The translations under genes and the position numbers were made by a program. A stretch of DNA of 64,000 nucleotides from Bacteroides pyogenes_A (GTDB lineage: Bacteria > Bacteroidota > Bacteroidia > Bacteroidales > Bacteroidaceae). The stretch lies in assembly GCF_048595595.1 (NCBI RefSeq), contig NZ_CP184347.1; one strand, given 5' to 3'. A model generated the notes under the pieces. That model had not been told where the DNA came from. It saw only the letters and a list, made by a program, of their open reading frames with translations, and did no database searches. Shown piece after piece: positions 35,103 to 44,634 of this stretch; position 1 is the first letter of the stretch, and the number at the start of each line of letters is the position of its first letter.

Positions 35103-35110
35103 CAAAGGTA
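35103..35110 (-). promoter_or_regulatory. probable -7 box for the fumarase gene
   Basis: TACCTTTG on the minus strand matches the Bacteroides -7 consensus, 35 bp upstream of the fumarase ATG. No clear -33 box. Confidence 0.45.
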
Positions 35111-35150
35111 ATGATTAAGAATGATTCATCAACAGAAGAAGCCGTTTTTT

Positions 35151-37154
35151 TCATGCGTTGGCAATAGCGGAGATCCGCCGGATCAGTTCATCGCCCAATG
35201 CCGTTTTCTCTTCAATGTGCTCTAATACGGCTTTTACAAACGGGTTGCTCTCAAAGTCTCCACGTACCTGTTCAAAATCCATCTTCATTTCATCCCGGGA
35301 TCCATCAGCTCCAAATCCGGTCATGGAAGAAAGAGAAAACTCCTTACGTGCATCATCATACACCATATGGTCTAACCCGACGACAGACTCTTTCCAAGTT
35401 TTCACAATGGCGATTATATCTTCAGCCGTTATCTTGTCCGGATCCACCCCATAGAACTCCTGTATCTTATGATATGCCCAAGTCCATTCATAAGTATAAT
35501 AGTTTTCATGCATTTTTGCAAAACTATTATTGATCGATTTCAAACGATTGATAGAGCCATCCTCTATACCATCAAGCAAACGGTCTATTTCACTTTTAGG
35601 AGCTATCAACCCCGAGATATCCACCCATTCGCCCATACCGATTTGCGTATCCGGTTTCAGACGCCGGCGGATCTCTTCATCAGTTCGAAAGTTCATTCCT
35701 TCCAAGCGTTTAATAATTGAGTTTCCGAGAAACTTATGAATCGCTATTTCGTACAACCTAATTCCATTGTTCAAAGAAGAATTTTTAATTTTGGCGCTCT
35801 GAAAAGAATAAATCTCGGACGTTTCGCCCGAAACACGTTTCAACTCTTTCAGGATAGCGCGTCCTTTGAACATTTTTTGGATTGTATAAGGACTCAGCAG
35901 GTTATAATTAATGTGATCGAGACAATTCGGGTCTTTCCGGTTATCCCGTTTCGGCCATTTCTGAGCATCGCGGATAGTGCCCACACTTCTCAAGTTCACT
36001 CCGGGAACCAAATAAGTTGTATTTTGTTGTTCAATCAGATATGAAAAAGGCAGGTTGGAAGTGTCGGCATGATTCACATGGCGTCCCATCACGAGTGAGA
36101 ATGCTCCCACACGTGCCGGCCACAGGATGTACGAATCGGAAGTCGTCTTCGCTCCTCTTTCCATTGCTCCCTGATGGATAGGCCCCAATTTATACATATG
36201 ATTGCTCTGATTTGATCCCGATCCAGCGTTCATAAAGGAGAACATGCCGGCAATGAGCAAAGTGGACTTATGATGCGTCACGGTAAAAGGACCGGCAAAA
36301 ATAGCGCACGCCTCACCGTTCTCCCCTTGGCAGTTACTGAAAAATAAAGAATCCGAAGCCGAATAATTATGCCCCAGCCTGCAAGCCTGCCCTACAAAAC
36401 AACGAGTCAACATCGTTCCGTCGTCCACGTCGGAGCCGGAAGAAATAATAAAATCGTCGCATATCACTCCATGACCCAAATGAACGGGAGCTGTTACGTT
36501 GCTGTTGATACTCCCGTTGGAAAGACGGCTGGTTCCGCAAATATGGCAATAATCGCCTATCCGGACATTTTTTATCGATCCGGCGTTCACAATCATTACG
36601 TAGTTGCCTATACTGCCTACAGCCGAAGCATGCTTGTTAGAATAATAGTCCGTAATTGCTTTCATACGGCTAATCAATTCCGGACGATGCCGGTAAAGCG
36701 CCAGAATATACGCCTGATGTGCCGACAGCTTATCATTGATCAATACTTCCCGGCCTCCTGTTTCGTTGAGTACCGACACTTCCACCCCATTACCGAAAGT
36801 GCTTACTCCGTCTACCAGAATAATGTCCACATTTTCGATAAACGTATCATTCCCAATCTCATAATTGGCAATATAGTTTTGTATGTTCTCAATGCAACAG
36901 TTGTCTCCCACCGTTACATTATGCAACGTTACATGTCGTAGTCCCGAATGCTTCCGGATTCCTCCGGGCAATGTAAATTCCGCATCAAATGCGCCTAATT
37001 TTACTTCTCCGGAGAAACGGGTATGATGCACATACTCAACATTGAATCCATTGGCTACCAGAACCTTTTCCCAATCATCAGCCAGACATGATTGACTCTT
37101 TAGCTGAAGAACCTCATTTTCAGTCAACCTGCGATAATCTTTCATAACGGACAT
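35151..37154 (-). CDS. DUF4954 family protein (left-handed beta-helix)
   Basis: A 667-residue protein of the DUF4954 family found in Bacteroidetes. The N-terminal two-thirds contain hexapeptide-like repeats (GDNCCIENI, GNDTFIENVDIILVDG, VRIGDYCHICGTSRLSNGSINSNV, HLGHGVICDDFIISSGSDVDDGT) that build a left-handed beta-helix as in sugar nucleotidyl- or acyltransferases. The C-terminus is helical. No nucleotide-binding N-terminal domain is present, so it cannot be called a pyrophosphorylase. It starts 51 bp after hflX on the same strand; function unknown. Confidence 0.85.
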   Translation of the reverse strand: MSVMKDYRRLTENEVLQLKSQSCLADDWEKVLVANGFNVEYVHHTRFSGEVKLGAFDAEFTLPGGIRKHSGLRHVTLHNVTVGDNCCIENIQNYIANYEIGNDTFIENVDIILVDGVSTFGNGVEVSVLNETGGREVLINDKLSAHQAYILALYRHRPELISRMKAITDYYSNKHASAVGSIGNYVMIVNAGSIKNVRIGDYCHICGTSRLSNGSINSNVTAPVHLGHGVICDDFIISSGSDVDDGTMLTRCFVGQACRLGHNYSASDSLFFSNCQGENGEACAIFAGPFTVTHHKSTLLIAGMFSFMNAGSGSNQSNHMYKLGPIHQGAMERGAKTTSDSYILWPARVGAFSLVMGRHVNHADTSNLPFSYLIEQQNTTYLVPGVNLRSVGTIRDAQKWPKRDNRKDPNCLDHINYNLLSPYTIQKMFKGRAILKELKRVSGETSEIYSFQSAKIKNSSLNNGIRLYEIAIHKFLGNSIIKRLEGMNFRTDEEIRRRLKPDTQIGMGEWVDISGLIAPKSEIDRLLDGIEDGSINRLKSINNSFAKMHENYYTYEWTWAYHKIQEFYGVDPDKITAEDIIAIVKTWKESVVGLDHMVYDDARKEFSLSSMTGFGADGSRDEMKMDFEQVRGDFESNPFVKAVLEHIEEKTALGDELIRRISAIANA

Positions 37155-37205
37155 TATAATGTATGAATACGCGCTCTCCCATTCATATGAGCGACCTGTT
37201 AATTA

Positions 37206-38465
37206 TTACTCTTCCTCATCGTATATCTGATACAGAAAATCGTTATAGGGGTATTTCTGAACGTGCAATTCTTTCACTCTTTTGTAAACAACGCTTTTCA
37301 GCTCGTCTATATGTATTCTTTCTCGGGCGGAAATAAAGAGACAGCTATCTTCCATTTTAGCCATCCACGTCTTCATCAGTTCTTCGAGTGTCAAGTTTTC
37401 TTTTGTCGGAGGGGTAAGGTCGTCAGGAGCTTTTTCCACATAAGTATAAGCATCTATCTTGTTGAAAACGAGAATCATCGGCTTTCCGCCACCTCCGATA
37501 TCAGCCAGAGTTTTATTCACAATTTCAATTTGCTCCTCAAATCCGGGATGCGAAATATCTACCACATGCACAAGCAGGTCCGCCTCCCGCACCTCATCCA
37601 AGGTAGACTTGAAAGAATCCACCAAGTCTGTCGGCAGTTTACGAATAAAACCTACCGTATCGGACAACAGGAAAGGAAGGTTGTCGATAATCACTTTGCG
37701 CACGGTAGTATCCAGTGTAGCAAACAGTTTGTTCTCTGCAAAAACTTCGCTTTTCGACAGCAGATTCATCATAGTCGATTTGCCTACATTGGTATAGCCC
37801 ACCAATGCCACACGAATCAACCGTCCGCGATTTTTGCGTTGCGTGGCTTTTTGTTTGTCTATCTCCACCAAACGCTCTTTCAGCAGCGACATACGATTTA
37901 AGATAATGCGGCGGTCCATCTCAAGCTGTGTTTCACCTGGTCCGCGCAAGCCAACCGACCCACCTTTTCCGGCACCGCTTCCCGATCCGCCGCTCTGACG
38001 CTCCAAGTGCGTCCATAAACGCTGCAAGCGCGGCAGCATATACTTATATTGCGCCAATTCGACCTGAGTTTTGGCATTTGCCGTTTGTGCACGCATGGCG
38101 AATATATCGAGAATCAGCGAAGTTCTATCCAGTATTTTTACTTTCAGTTCGGATTCGATATTACGAATTTGTTTGGCAGAAAGTTCGTCATCGAAAATGA
38201 CCATTCCTACCTCCCGCTCCTCTTCCTCTTCGTTAAGTATATATTGCTTTATCTCGTCCAGTTTTCCTTTTCCCACATAAGTCACCGAATTAGCCGTGGG
38301 CAACCTTTGCGTAAACCTTTTCACCACCTCAGCACCGGCCGTTTCGGCAAGGAAAGCCAATTCGTCCAGATACTCGTTTGTTTTACGTTCGTCTTGTGTC
38401 TGGGTGATAAGCCCCACCAGCACGGCGGTCTCCACTTTAGCTTCGGATATTACAAATTCTTTCAT
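37206..38465 (-). CDS. hflX: ribosome-associated GTPase HflX
   Basis: About 419 residues from the ATG at 38465 (MKEFVISEAKVETAVLVGL). A longer frame with 30 extra residues lacks conservation-type sequence and is not used. The N-terminal HflX domain (ETAGAEVVKRFTQRLPTANSVTYVGKGKLDEI, then KILDRTSLILDIFAMRAQT) leads to the glycine linker (RQSGGSGSGAGKGGS, LRGPGETQLEMDRR) and the G domain (VALVGYTNVGKSTMMN, DTVGFIRKLP, LVFNKIDAY). It rescues stalled or stressed ribosomes. DUF4954 follows. Confidence 0.95.
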   Translation of the reverse strand: MKEFVISEAKVETAVLVGLITQTQDERKTNEYLDELAFLAETAGAEVVKRFTQRLPTANSVTYVGKGKLDEIKQYILNEEEEEREVGMVIFDDELSAKQIRNIESELKVKILDRTSLILDIFAMRAQTANAKTQVELAQYKYMLPRLQRLWTHLERQSGGSGSGAGKGGSVGLRGPGETQLEMDRRIILNRMSLLKERLVEIDKQKATQRKNRGRLIRVALVGYTNVGKSTMMNLLSKSEVFAENKLFATLDTTVRKVIIDNLPFLLSDTVGFIRKLPTDLVDSFKSTLDEVREADLLVHVVDISHPGFEEQIEIVNKTLADIGGGGKPMILVFNKIDAYTYVEKAPDDLTPPTKENLTLEELMKTWMAKMEDSCLFISARERIHIDELKSVVYKRVKELHVQKYPYNDFLYQIYDEEE

Positions 38466-38625
38466 TCGTTCTTTCTGATTATATAAATAAGCAAAGCCCT
38501 TGTCAGCAAGCTGTGGCCTACACCACATCATCGCCTGAAATTCACAGACCGACAACAGAAAATGCTAAATTTCAGACAAAAGTATAGAAATTCAGCGATA
38601 AAAACAAATAGCTCATTAAACGACA

Positions 38626-38660
38626 AAACGGGCTAATCTCAAATCAGAGACAGCCCGTTT
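38626..38660 (-). terminator. hairpin terminator after the leftward susD
   Basis: AAACGGGCT (38626-38634) pairs with AGCCCGTTT (38652-38660), with an inner CTC/GAG pairing; on the minus strand T-rich sequence follows. Confidence 0.75.
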
Positions 38661-38677
38661 CTATCATATGTTAAAAT

Positions 38678-39868
38678 TTACTTTAATAGAGGATTGGATT
38701 GCACGGCTCTTTCAGGATAGGGAAGAACATATTTTTCACCTTCAAGCTTCAGGTCCTGCCATCTGGTCCATTCGAAAGACATTTCCAGACGACGTTCTTC
38801 GGCCAATGTCAACGATGATTTTCGAGCCTTCTGAAACTCAGCCAGACGGGCGTTATTACCCGCCTCTGCAGAAATCAGATACATTTCGGCAATACGCGAC
38901 ACCAACAAATCCGAATTATCATCAGTTTTATATTTTTTAGAGTAAATATAGCCACCATTGGCGTCTTTTCCCTCAAAGTCAAATAAAACTTTTCGCGTAT
39001 CACCATCCTTCACAAGAGCTGTTACAGCGTCGGCGGCAGCAAAGCAGTTCCAGTTTTTAGCCATCGGACTCATAATCCATCCCCAGCTACCTACTTCTTC
39101 CGCTTTTGTTCCGATAAACATAAAGATAACCTCACTCGAACGTTCCAACGGATTCTCAGCCAGCGAAAACTTTCCGGTAGCAATGACCTCTTCTGCTTCT
39201 TTAGCAGCCTGTTGCAAATTACCGGCTATTCTATAAACACGTGCCAACATAGCCGTTGCAGCTTCTTTAGTTGGAAACTGTTGAGAAAGAGTCACATTAT
39301 TTTTATCAAATGCACGACAATGCTCTTTGGCAAACTTCAGGTCGTTAATAATAAAGTTCAAAACTTCTTCTTTAGACGAGGGAGCAATGGGTTTTCTGTC
39401 ATAGTTTTCATCAATCAATGGAACCCGTTCAAACAAATCAAAAAGCCTTAAGTAAGTATAAGCCCTACATACCCGCGCCTTACCCTTTTGGTCGTCAGTT
39501 GCAGTAGGAACCTTCAATATCGTATTGGCACGATCGATACCGGCATAATAATCTGCATAATAGTAACTCAGCAAAATGTCAGATGCCGGAACGGTATGCT
39601 CATACAAAAAGCGCACCTGAAACCATTGAAACTTTACGGGTTTATAGTTGTCGGCCATTATTTCCGTATTCATGATACTGAAATAGCCATAACCATTCGG
39701 ATGCCGAACTTTTTTATAAAGTCCGTTCAATAAGCGATCTACATCTTGTTGAGACAAAGGTGCGTTTGCAGAAAGCGAAGCCTGGGATGGGATATCCAAT
39801 TTCTGCTCGCACGAAGCGATGGTACTTATTAATGCCAACGCATATATGATGTTTTTTATCTTTTTCAT
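38678..39868 (-). CDS. SusD/RagB-like glycan-binding lipoprotein (leftward pair)
   Basis: A 396-residue lipoprotein with leader MKKIKNIIYALALISTIASCEQKLD (Cys about 20). SusD marks include the TPR-like helices (YYAGIDRANTILKVP, KARVCRAYTYLRLFDLFERVPLI, TKEAATAMLARVYRIAGN) and the C-terminal RLEMSFEWTRWQDL. It is shorter than usual (about 500 residues or more). It pairs with the leftward SusC-like protein, 12 bp upstream, to form a surface lid over the barrel for nutrient capture. In the orientation shown this pair has no promoter. Confidence 0.88.
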   Translation of the reverse strand: MKKIKNIIYALALISTIASCEQKLDIPSQASLSANAPLSQQDVDRLLNGLYKKVRHPNGYGYFSIMNTEIMADNYKPVKFQWFQVRFLYEHTVPASDILLSYYYADYYAGIDRANTILKVPTATDDQKGKARVCRAYTYLRLFDLFERVPLIDENYDRKPIAPSSKEEVLNFIINDLKFAKEHCRAFDKNNVTLSQQFPTKEAATAMLARVYRIAGNLQQAAKEAEEVIATGKFSLAENPLERSSEVIFMFIGTKAEEVGSWGWIMSPMAKNWNCFAAADAVTALVKDGDTRKVLFDFEGKDANGGYIYSKKYKTDDNSDLLVSRIAEMYLISAEAGNNARLAEFQKARKSSLTLAEERRLEMSFEWTRWQDLKLEGEKYVLPYPERAVQSNPLLK

Positions 39869-39880
39869 AAATGATCTTTT

Positions 39881-42739
39881 TTAGAATGTAAGATTTAATC
39901 CAAAAACAACAGACTTGGTATTAGGCAGACCACCCAAATCTACACCGGCCTGAACCTTCATTCCGTCTGAAACGTCTTGGCTGTTTTCCGCTGTCTGGTC
40001 TACGTAAGAGGTTTCCGGGTCTCCGGTAGAGTAAGGCGTAAACGTGAATAAGTTACGTCCTTGCACATACACGCGTAATGATTTGATAAACCCAAGTTTT
40101 AAAGCTTTGATCGATTTCAAGTCATACCCCAATGTGATTTCAGAAATTCTCAGATAATCTGCTTTTTCCAAGAAGCGAGATGAATGCTCCATATTCCAGG
40201 CAGAAATAGCTGCCGACATGTGAGGACGTGGAATGTTGGTTGATGTATTCTCCGGTGTCCAATAGCCAAGCATCTCTTTATACATGTTGTAAGAATAAGA
40301 AGGAGCACCTGTAGCCCCACCGTTCAATGCATCTTTTTTGTAGAAAGCATACACCCGTTTGCCAATCGAATATTGACCGCTGAGGGCAAAATCGAATCCT
40401 TTGTAATCCAGCCTCGTATTGAAGCCGCCATAAACAGGAGCAATACCTCCGCCAAACACTTTCTTGTCAGCATCGTCTATCTTACCATCTTGATTCTGAT
40501 CTACATAGATCATATCTCCCGGCAACACGACTTTCCCGTCTTTCCCGTCTTTATCTTTATAAACATATTTTTCCTTAGCCACTCCCTGAGCTTCGTACAA
40601 AGTAAATGAACCCAGACTTTCCCCTTCTTTTACGATAGAAACAAATCCTGTAGTATATTGTCCGGCTTCGGTTCCTATGCTGATAACTTTATTTTTATTG
40701 TAAGAGAAATTGGCTCCCACGGTCCACTTGAGTTCCTTACGGTCAAAAATATTGGCATCTACTGTCAGCTCAAAACCTTTGTTAGAGATATTACCAACAT
40801 TAGCCATCATTGTCCTGAAGCCCGACTCTTGAGGTACATTTATGCGGTTGAGCAGAGACTCGGTCCTCTTGTCATAGTAATCAAACCCGATACTGACTCT
40901 ATCCAATAACTTCATGTCGAATCCGATATTTACAGAACGTCCTTTTTCCCAAGTCAAATCAGGATTAAAAATATCGGTAGCAGCAAGTCCCGGCTGCAAG
41001 TTATAATTCTCTCCCCCAACTATCAGATTTTGTCCGGATGCATAAGACACACCAGACTGATTACCGGTATAGCCGAAAGAAGCTCTCAGCTTCAAGTCTG
41101 TAACCACTTTTTTATTGAAAAAGTCCTCATTAGATATTGTCCAACCGGCAGAAATCGCGGGGAAATAGCCTGCATTATTTTCTTTAGTAAATTTAGAAGA
41201 GGCATCACGACGTATAGACATCATCAAATGGTATTTTTCATCCCAATTCAACTGCAAACGAGTGAAATAAGATTCAATAGCCATTGATTTGATATAGCTG
41301 CGTCCTTTGTTAATCTCTCCGGCAGATACGAGCCAGCGCAAGTCGTCCGATGGAAATTTCTCTCCTGCTACATAGGAATCTTCATAATCCCAGTTCTGGA
41401 AAGAATGTCCCAACAAGAAATTTAATTTCAATCTTTCATTAAAGAAACTATCGCTATAAGTAATCGTGTTCTCAATTTGATAATCCCTATCATTGTCAGT
41501 GCCGTAGTAGCCATACCCGGTCGGCTGCCCATCGCCATTCAATCCGCGACGTGTGTTGGGCGCATCGTACCTATTATAGCGTCTATTACGAATAGTTCCA
41601 CTATATGCAGAGCGCCATACAAGTCCCTCGAATGGAGTAACGTTTAAGTAAAGGTTTCCTCCTGTGTTTTGCCAGATATTGGTTACCTGACGTTGGAATC
41701 CGAACAAAGGATTTACAAAATTATAGTCAATAATCTTCCCATTTTCATCTGTCGGCGGTACATCAGGACGTGCCTGCAAAGCCTTTGAGTAGGGCTGATA
41801 AATATTGTTATCGTCAGCAAATGGTTTGGATTTTGAGTAAGTGAAGTTAGCATTCAAGCCAACCGTTACATACTTATTGATTTTTTGCTCCAAATTGGCG
41901 CGTAATCTGGCAGCTGTATAAGAATCTTGTTTTACTATACCGTCCTGCATAAACAAGTTTCCCGATAAATAAGCCTTAGTTGTTTCTCCACCACTTGTTA
42001 CACTTATTTGGTGATTTTGAATACTTGCGTTATCACGCAACACAAGCTTTAACCAGTCAATATCGTGACGACTTTCAGGAAGCGGAGTCAGCGTAGTGGG
42101 ATCTTTAGGTCCATCCAACAGACCCGCAGCAATATCTTTCTCATAATTGATACGAGAAGCATCCATAACTTTCTTGTACTCAGCTGCATTCAACAATTTT
42201 GGTTTCTTGATAATGTTTTGTATCCCGTAATAACTATTCACATTAACCGTAGTAGGCTGACTATAATTTCCTTTCTTTGTTTCAATCAGCACCACACCAT
42301 TAGATGCTCGCGAGCCATATATAGCAGTCGAAGCAGCATCTTTCAAGACACTGATGCTACGGATATCCTGAGGAGCCACGTTGTTCATATTGTCTTGTGG
42401 AACTCCATCGATCACATATAGTACATCATTGGATGCTCTTAGAGATCCATTGCCACGCAAACTGATTTGAGTACCATCTCCGGCACGCCCACCTGTACTA
42501 ACTACTTGTAAACCGGCAGTCTTACCCTGCAATGCCTGACCAACAGAAAGCACCGGCTCATTCTTAATTTTTTCAGCAGATACCGTAGCCACAGCTCCCG
42601 TCAAATCTTTTTTGGAGGTTACTCCATAGCCCACTACAACCAGTTCATCCAACATCTTAGAGTCTGGCTTAAGTATCACTTTCACTGTTGGTTTAATTAC
42701 CACCTCCTGTGTCTGCATACCCACATACGAAATCTGCAA
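39881..42739 (-). CDS. SusC-like TonB-dependent transporter, promoterless 5'-truncated cassette (leftward)
   Basis: A 952-residue SusC-type receptor body without signal peptide, start of the carboxypeptidase-like domain or promoter. It begins abruptly in QISYVGMQTQEVVIKP, inside the 34-bp inverted repeat (42726-42759), and the listed start is only an in-frame TTG. The plug (DELVVVGYGVTSKKDLTGAV, DVLYVIDGVPQDN, ISVLKDAASTAIYGSRASNGVVLIETKKG) and a full barrel to FGLNLTF are intact. Inversion of the neighbouring segment would add the signal peptide and first 76 residues of the rightward SusC in frame. So this is a silent cassette rather than a dead gene. SusD follows after 12 bp. Confidence 0.9.
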   Translation of the reverse strand: MQISYVGMQTQEVVIKPTVKVILKPDSKMLDELVVVGYGVTSKKDLTGAVATVSAEKIKNEPVLSVGQALQGKTAGLQVVSTGGRAGDGTQISLRGNGSLRASNDVLYVIDGVPQDNMNNVAPQDIRSISVLKDAASTAIYGSRASNGVVLIETKKGNYSQPTTVNVNSYYGIQNIIKKPKLLNAAEYKKVMDASRINYEKDIAAGLLDGPKDPTTLTPLPESRHDIDWLKLVLRDNASIQNHQISVTSGGETTKAYLSGNLFMQDGIVKQDSYTAARLRANLEQKINKYVTVGLNANFTYSKSKPFADDNNIYQPYSKALQARPDVPPTDENGKIIDYNFVNPLFGFQRQVTNIWQNTGGNLYLNVTPFEGLVWRSAYSGTIRNRRYNRYDAPNTRRGLNGDGQPTGYGYYGTDNDRDYQIENTITYSDSFFNERLKLNFLLGHSFQNWDYEDSYVAGEKFPSDDLRWLVSAGEINKGRSYIKSMAIESYFTRLQLNWDEKYHLMMSIRRDASSKFTKENNAGYFPAISAGWTISNEDFFNKKVVTDLKLRASFGYTGNQSGVSYASGQNLIVGGENYNLQPGLAATDIFNPDLTWEKGRSVNIGFDMKLLDRVSIGFDYYDKRTESLLNRINVPQESGFRTMMANVGNISNKGFELTVDANIFDRKELKWTVGANFSYNKNKVISIGTEAGQYTTGFVSIVKEGESLGSFTLYEAQGVAKEKYVYKDKDGKDGKVVLPGDMIYVDQNQDGKIDDADKKVFGGGIAPVYGGFNTRLDYKGFDFALSGQYSIGKRVYAFYKKDALNGGATGAPSYSYNMYKEMLGYWTPENTSTNIPRPHMSAAISAWNMEHSSRFLEKADYLRISEITLGYDLKSIKALKLGFIKSLRVYVQGRNLFTFTPYSTGDPETSYVDQTAENSQDVSDGMKVQAGVDLGGLPNTKSVVFGLNLTF

Positions 42740-42759
42740 AGTCTTTGCGGAACTTGGTA
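42726..42759 (-). repeat. 34-bp inverted recombination repeat, left copy (IRL)
   Basis: Identical over 34 bp, in inverse orientation, to 44831-44864 (starts TACCAAGTTCCGCAAAG and ends GATTTCGTA on the minus strand). Outside it the two susC genes diverge (GTGGG against CATTGG); inside it the sequences are unrelated. It encodes the residues PSSAKTLQIS in both susC genes. Confidence 0.93.
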
Positions 42760-42771
42760 TAGAGACTTGAT

Positions 42772-43935
42772 TTAATATGTCACTCTTTCCAGATCTTTTA
42801 TAAGAGTTATGTCCATAATATCGGCATATATTTGCGTCGTTTTCATACTTTTGTGCCCCAGAAGTTTCTGTACAGTTGTAATATTTGCTCCACTATATAT
42901 TAATAAGGTGGCATTTGTATGCCTTGCCGTGTGAAAAGAAATTCTTTTTTTAATTCCTGCCAATTTAGACAACAGGAGTAGCTCTTTATTGATATTTGAA
43001 TTGTCACGTAACCTGAAAAAGTCGTTCAGGTTATTTTGATATCGTTTTAAAATATCTAATGCTTTTCCTTCGAATAAAAGATACAACGGTATTCTGATTT
43101 CTACTTTTGTTTTCACAGATTGAAAAATCAGCCAAGTGTCTCCATATAGCTCTACTAAATTTTCTTGTTTAAGACTGACAAAGTCTGAATATCTTAGCCC
43201 GGCATAACAGCAGAACAGAAAGGCATCTTTTGTTCTTCTCAGCCGGATATGTTTTTCTTCCGGAAAATAATTTTCCAATTGTTCAAGTTCTTCCGGAGAC
43301 AAGTGCGTATGATGTGCCTCTACCGTTTTTATTTTATATTGTCTGAAAGCATATCTCTGCACATCCATATATCCTTTATTAATGGCTACATTAATGTATC
43401 GCTTCAGATGTTTCATATGCTTGGCTATAGTATTAATATGATATCTTTCTGATCGTAGATAGTGATCGAAAGAGGTCAGAAAATCGAATGTAATGTCCGC
43501 AAAGGAAATATACCTCTTATACCTTTTTAATATATTATATGTAGTCAGATGATTTCTTTGAGTGGATACTCTCAATGAAGAGTTCTCTACTTCTTTTTTA
43601 TAAAATGCAAGAAAAGATTTTCTGGCTTCCTGCGGTATAGCCAATAAGTGTTTTAGCGAATGCAAACAGATCCTTTGGCCTTGTTGCCACAATTCTAATT
43701 CTACCTTTTCTATTTGCGCTACATAGTCGTATAACATTCTGTTCAACCCATCTGCATTGGGATGCCTTTTCACTATACGCCGTCTTGTGTCCCACTGTTC
43801 AGGCTTGAGGTATACTCTGGTTGAGAAATACATCTTTTTTTTGTTCAAATAAGCCTCTACTTGCACCAATGCAACACCTTGGTTATTAAGTTTCTTTTTC
43901 CTGTTGAAAACTAACTTGTAACTGATTTTTTCCAT
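42772..43935 (-). CDS. tyrosine site-specific recombinase (probable invertase of the susC switch)
   Basis: A 387-residue phage-integrase-type recombinase. An N-terminal arm domain (KISYKLVFNRKKKLNNQGVALVQVEAYLNKKKMYFST) and SAM-like core-binding domain (about residues 105-205) precede the catalytic domain. Its residues are Arg in CCYAGLRYSDF, the HTARH box (ISFHTARHTNATLLIYSGANI), His in LLGHKSM and Tyr in TTQIYADI. The stop lies 13 bp from the left 34-bp repeat, so the gene is inside the segment it would invert. It resembles the Tsr recombinases of Bacteroides more than conjugative-element integrases by its position. Confidence 0.9.
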   Translation of the reverse strand: MEKISYKLVFNRKKKLNNQGVALVQVEAYLNKKKMYFSTRVYLKPEQWDTRRRIVKRHPNADGLNRMLYDYVAQIEKVELELWQQGQRICLHSLKHLLAIPQEARKSFLAFYKKEVENSSLRVSTQRNHLTTYNILKRYKRYISFADITFDFLTSFDHYLRSERYHINTIAKHMKHLKRYINVAINKGYMDVQRYAFRQYKIKTVEAHHTHLSPEELEQLENYFPEEKHIRLRRTKDAFLFCCYAGLRYSDFVSLKQENLVELYGDTWLIFQSVKTKVEIRIPLYLLFEGKALDILKRYQNNLNDFFRLRDNSNINKELLLLSKLAGIKKRISFHTARHTNATLLIYSGANITTVQKLLGHKSMKTTQIYADIMDITLIKDLERVTY

Positions 43936-44027
43936 TAGTTCTAATTTTAATCTTCTCTATTATTTTAATTCGATCCAATATTTAGCGGAAAATCTTTAGC
44001 ATTTATCTATTTTTTCATAAGAATTAT

Positions 44028-44101
44028 TTCGTCTGTCGTCTGTGCTTCATTCGTCTCCCGTTCGACAGACGAATAAAACCCGAACGGCAGACGAATGAAT
44101 T
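44028..44101. repeat. 74-bp dispersed palindromic repeat, copy 2
   Basis: Aligns with 25611-25684, about 10 differences in 74. Two mutually exclusive hairpins are possible: 44046-44064 with 44081-44099 (19 bp, one mismatch) and 44049-44056 with 44067-44074 (8 bp, same 10-nt loop position as copy 1). It lies about 90 bp upstream of the recombinase start. Confidence 0.85.
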
Positions 44102-44547
44102 TTACTATAAAACGGCTAAGCGTTATATAAGTCGTAGCTAAAAAACTTATCGGATATATATATGATAGATACTTAAAACCTAAATTAGAAATTGATCTGC
44201 GATATTAAGGACAAAATTCTTCCCGCAGGCTTTGAAGCGATACAATGTATATTGATAATTGTTGGTAATATTGAAAGAGAGAGAGTTTTTCTATATTTTA
44301 CAAGCATTTACTTTAAATGCACTTTTTTATCACCAAAACCTATTGTAATATCAAAATAAATAAATATAACTATTTTTCTAGTCATAAATCTGCATATTCA
44401 GGAATAATTTATTCGTTTTGATTATTCATAATGTCATAAGTTACAAGGTGAATGATTTCATTTGCAAATAATAAATGTGCTATAAAACATATAATATTGT
44501 TTTAATATATCATTTTGCTACAATATCAACCTTTTTTTATTAAAAAA

Positions 44548-44578
44548 ATTGTTTGTTTCATTTTTATTAATATATTTG
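44548..44578 (+). promoter_or_regulatory. promoter of the susC switch (ATTG, 19 bp, TATATTTG)
   Basis: TATATTTG at 44571-44578 matches the Bacteroides -7 consensus, with ATTG at 44548-44551 in the -33 position (19-bp spacer). It is 56 bp before the rightward susC ATG and lies inside the invertible segment, so it would serve whichever susC it is joined to. Confidence 0.65.
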
Positions 44579-44634
44579 CATTTTGTTAGAGTAAAGAAAC
44601 AATTAATGTAAGGTTTAACTTTAAGAGAGAATTT

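Larger units (their letters stand above)
43936..44634. other. non-coding centre of the invertible segment
   Basis: About 700 bp, very AT-rich. It contains the second copy of the 74-bp palindromic repeat (44028-44101) and the susC promoter (44548-44578). No gene is supported. Confidence 0.6.

Noticed and set aside
33707..35167. A 486-residue plus-strand frame opposite fumarase
   Set aside because: Antisense shadow of a clear class I fumarase; no motif.
38466..38555. Thirty extra N-terminal residues of HflX
   Set aside because: The sequence MKEFVISEAK at 38465 is the typical family start; the extension looks unlike conserved protein.
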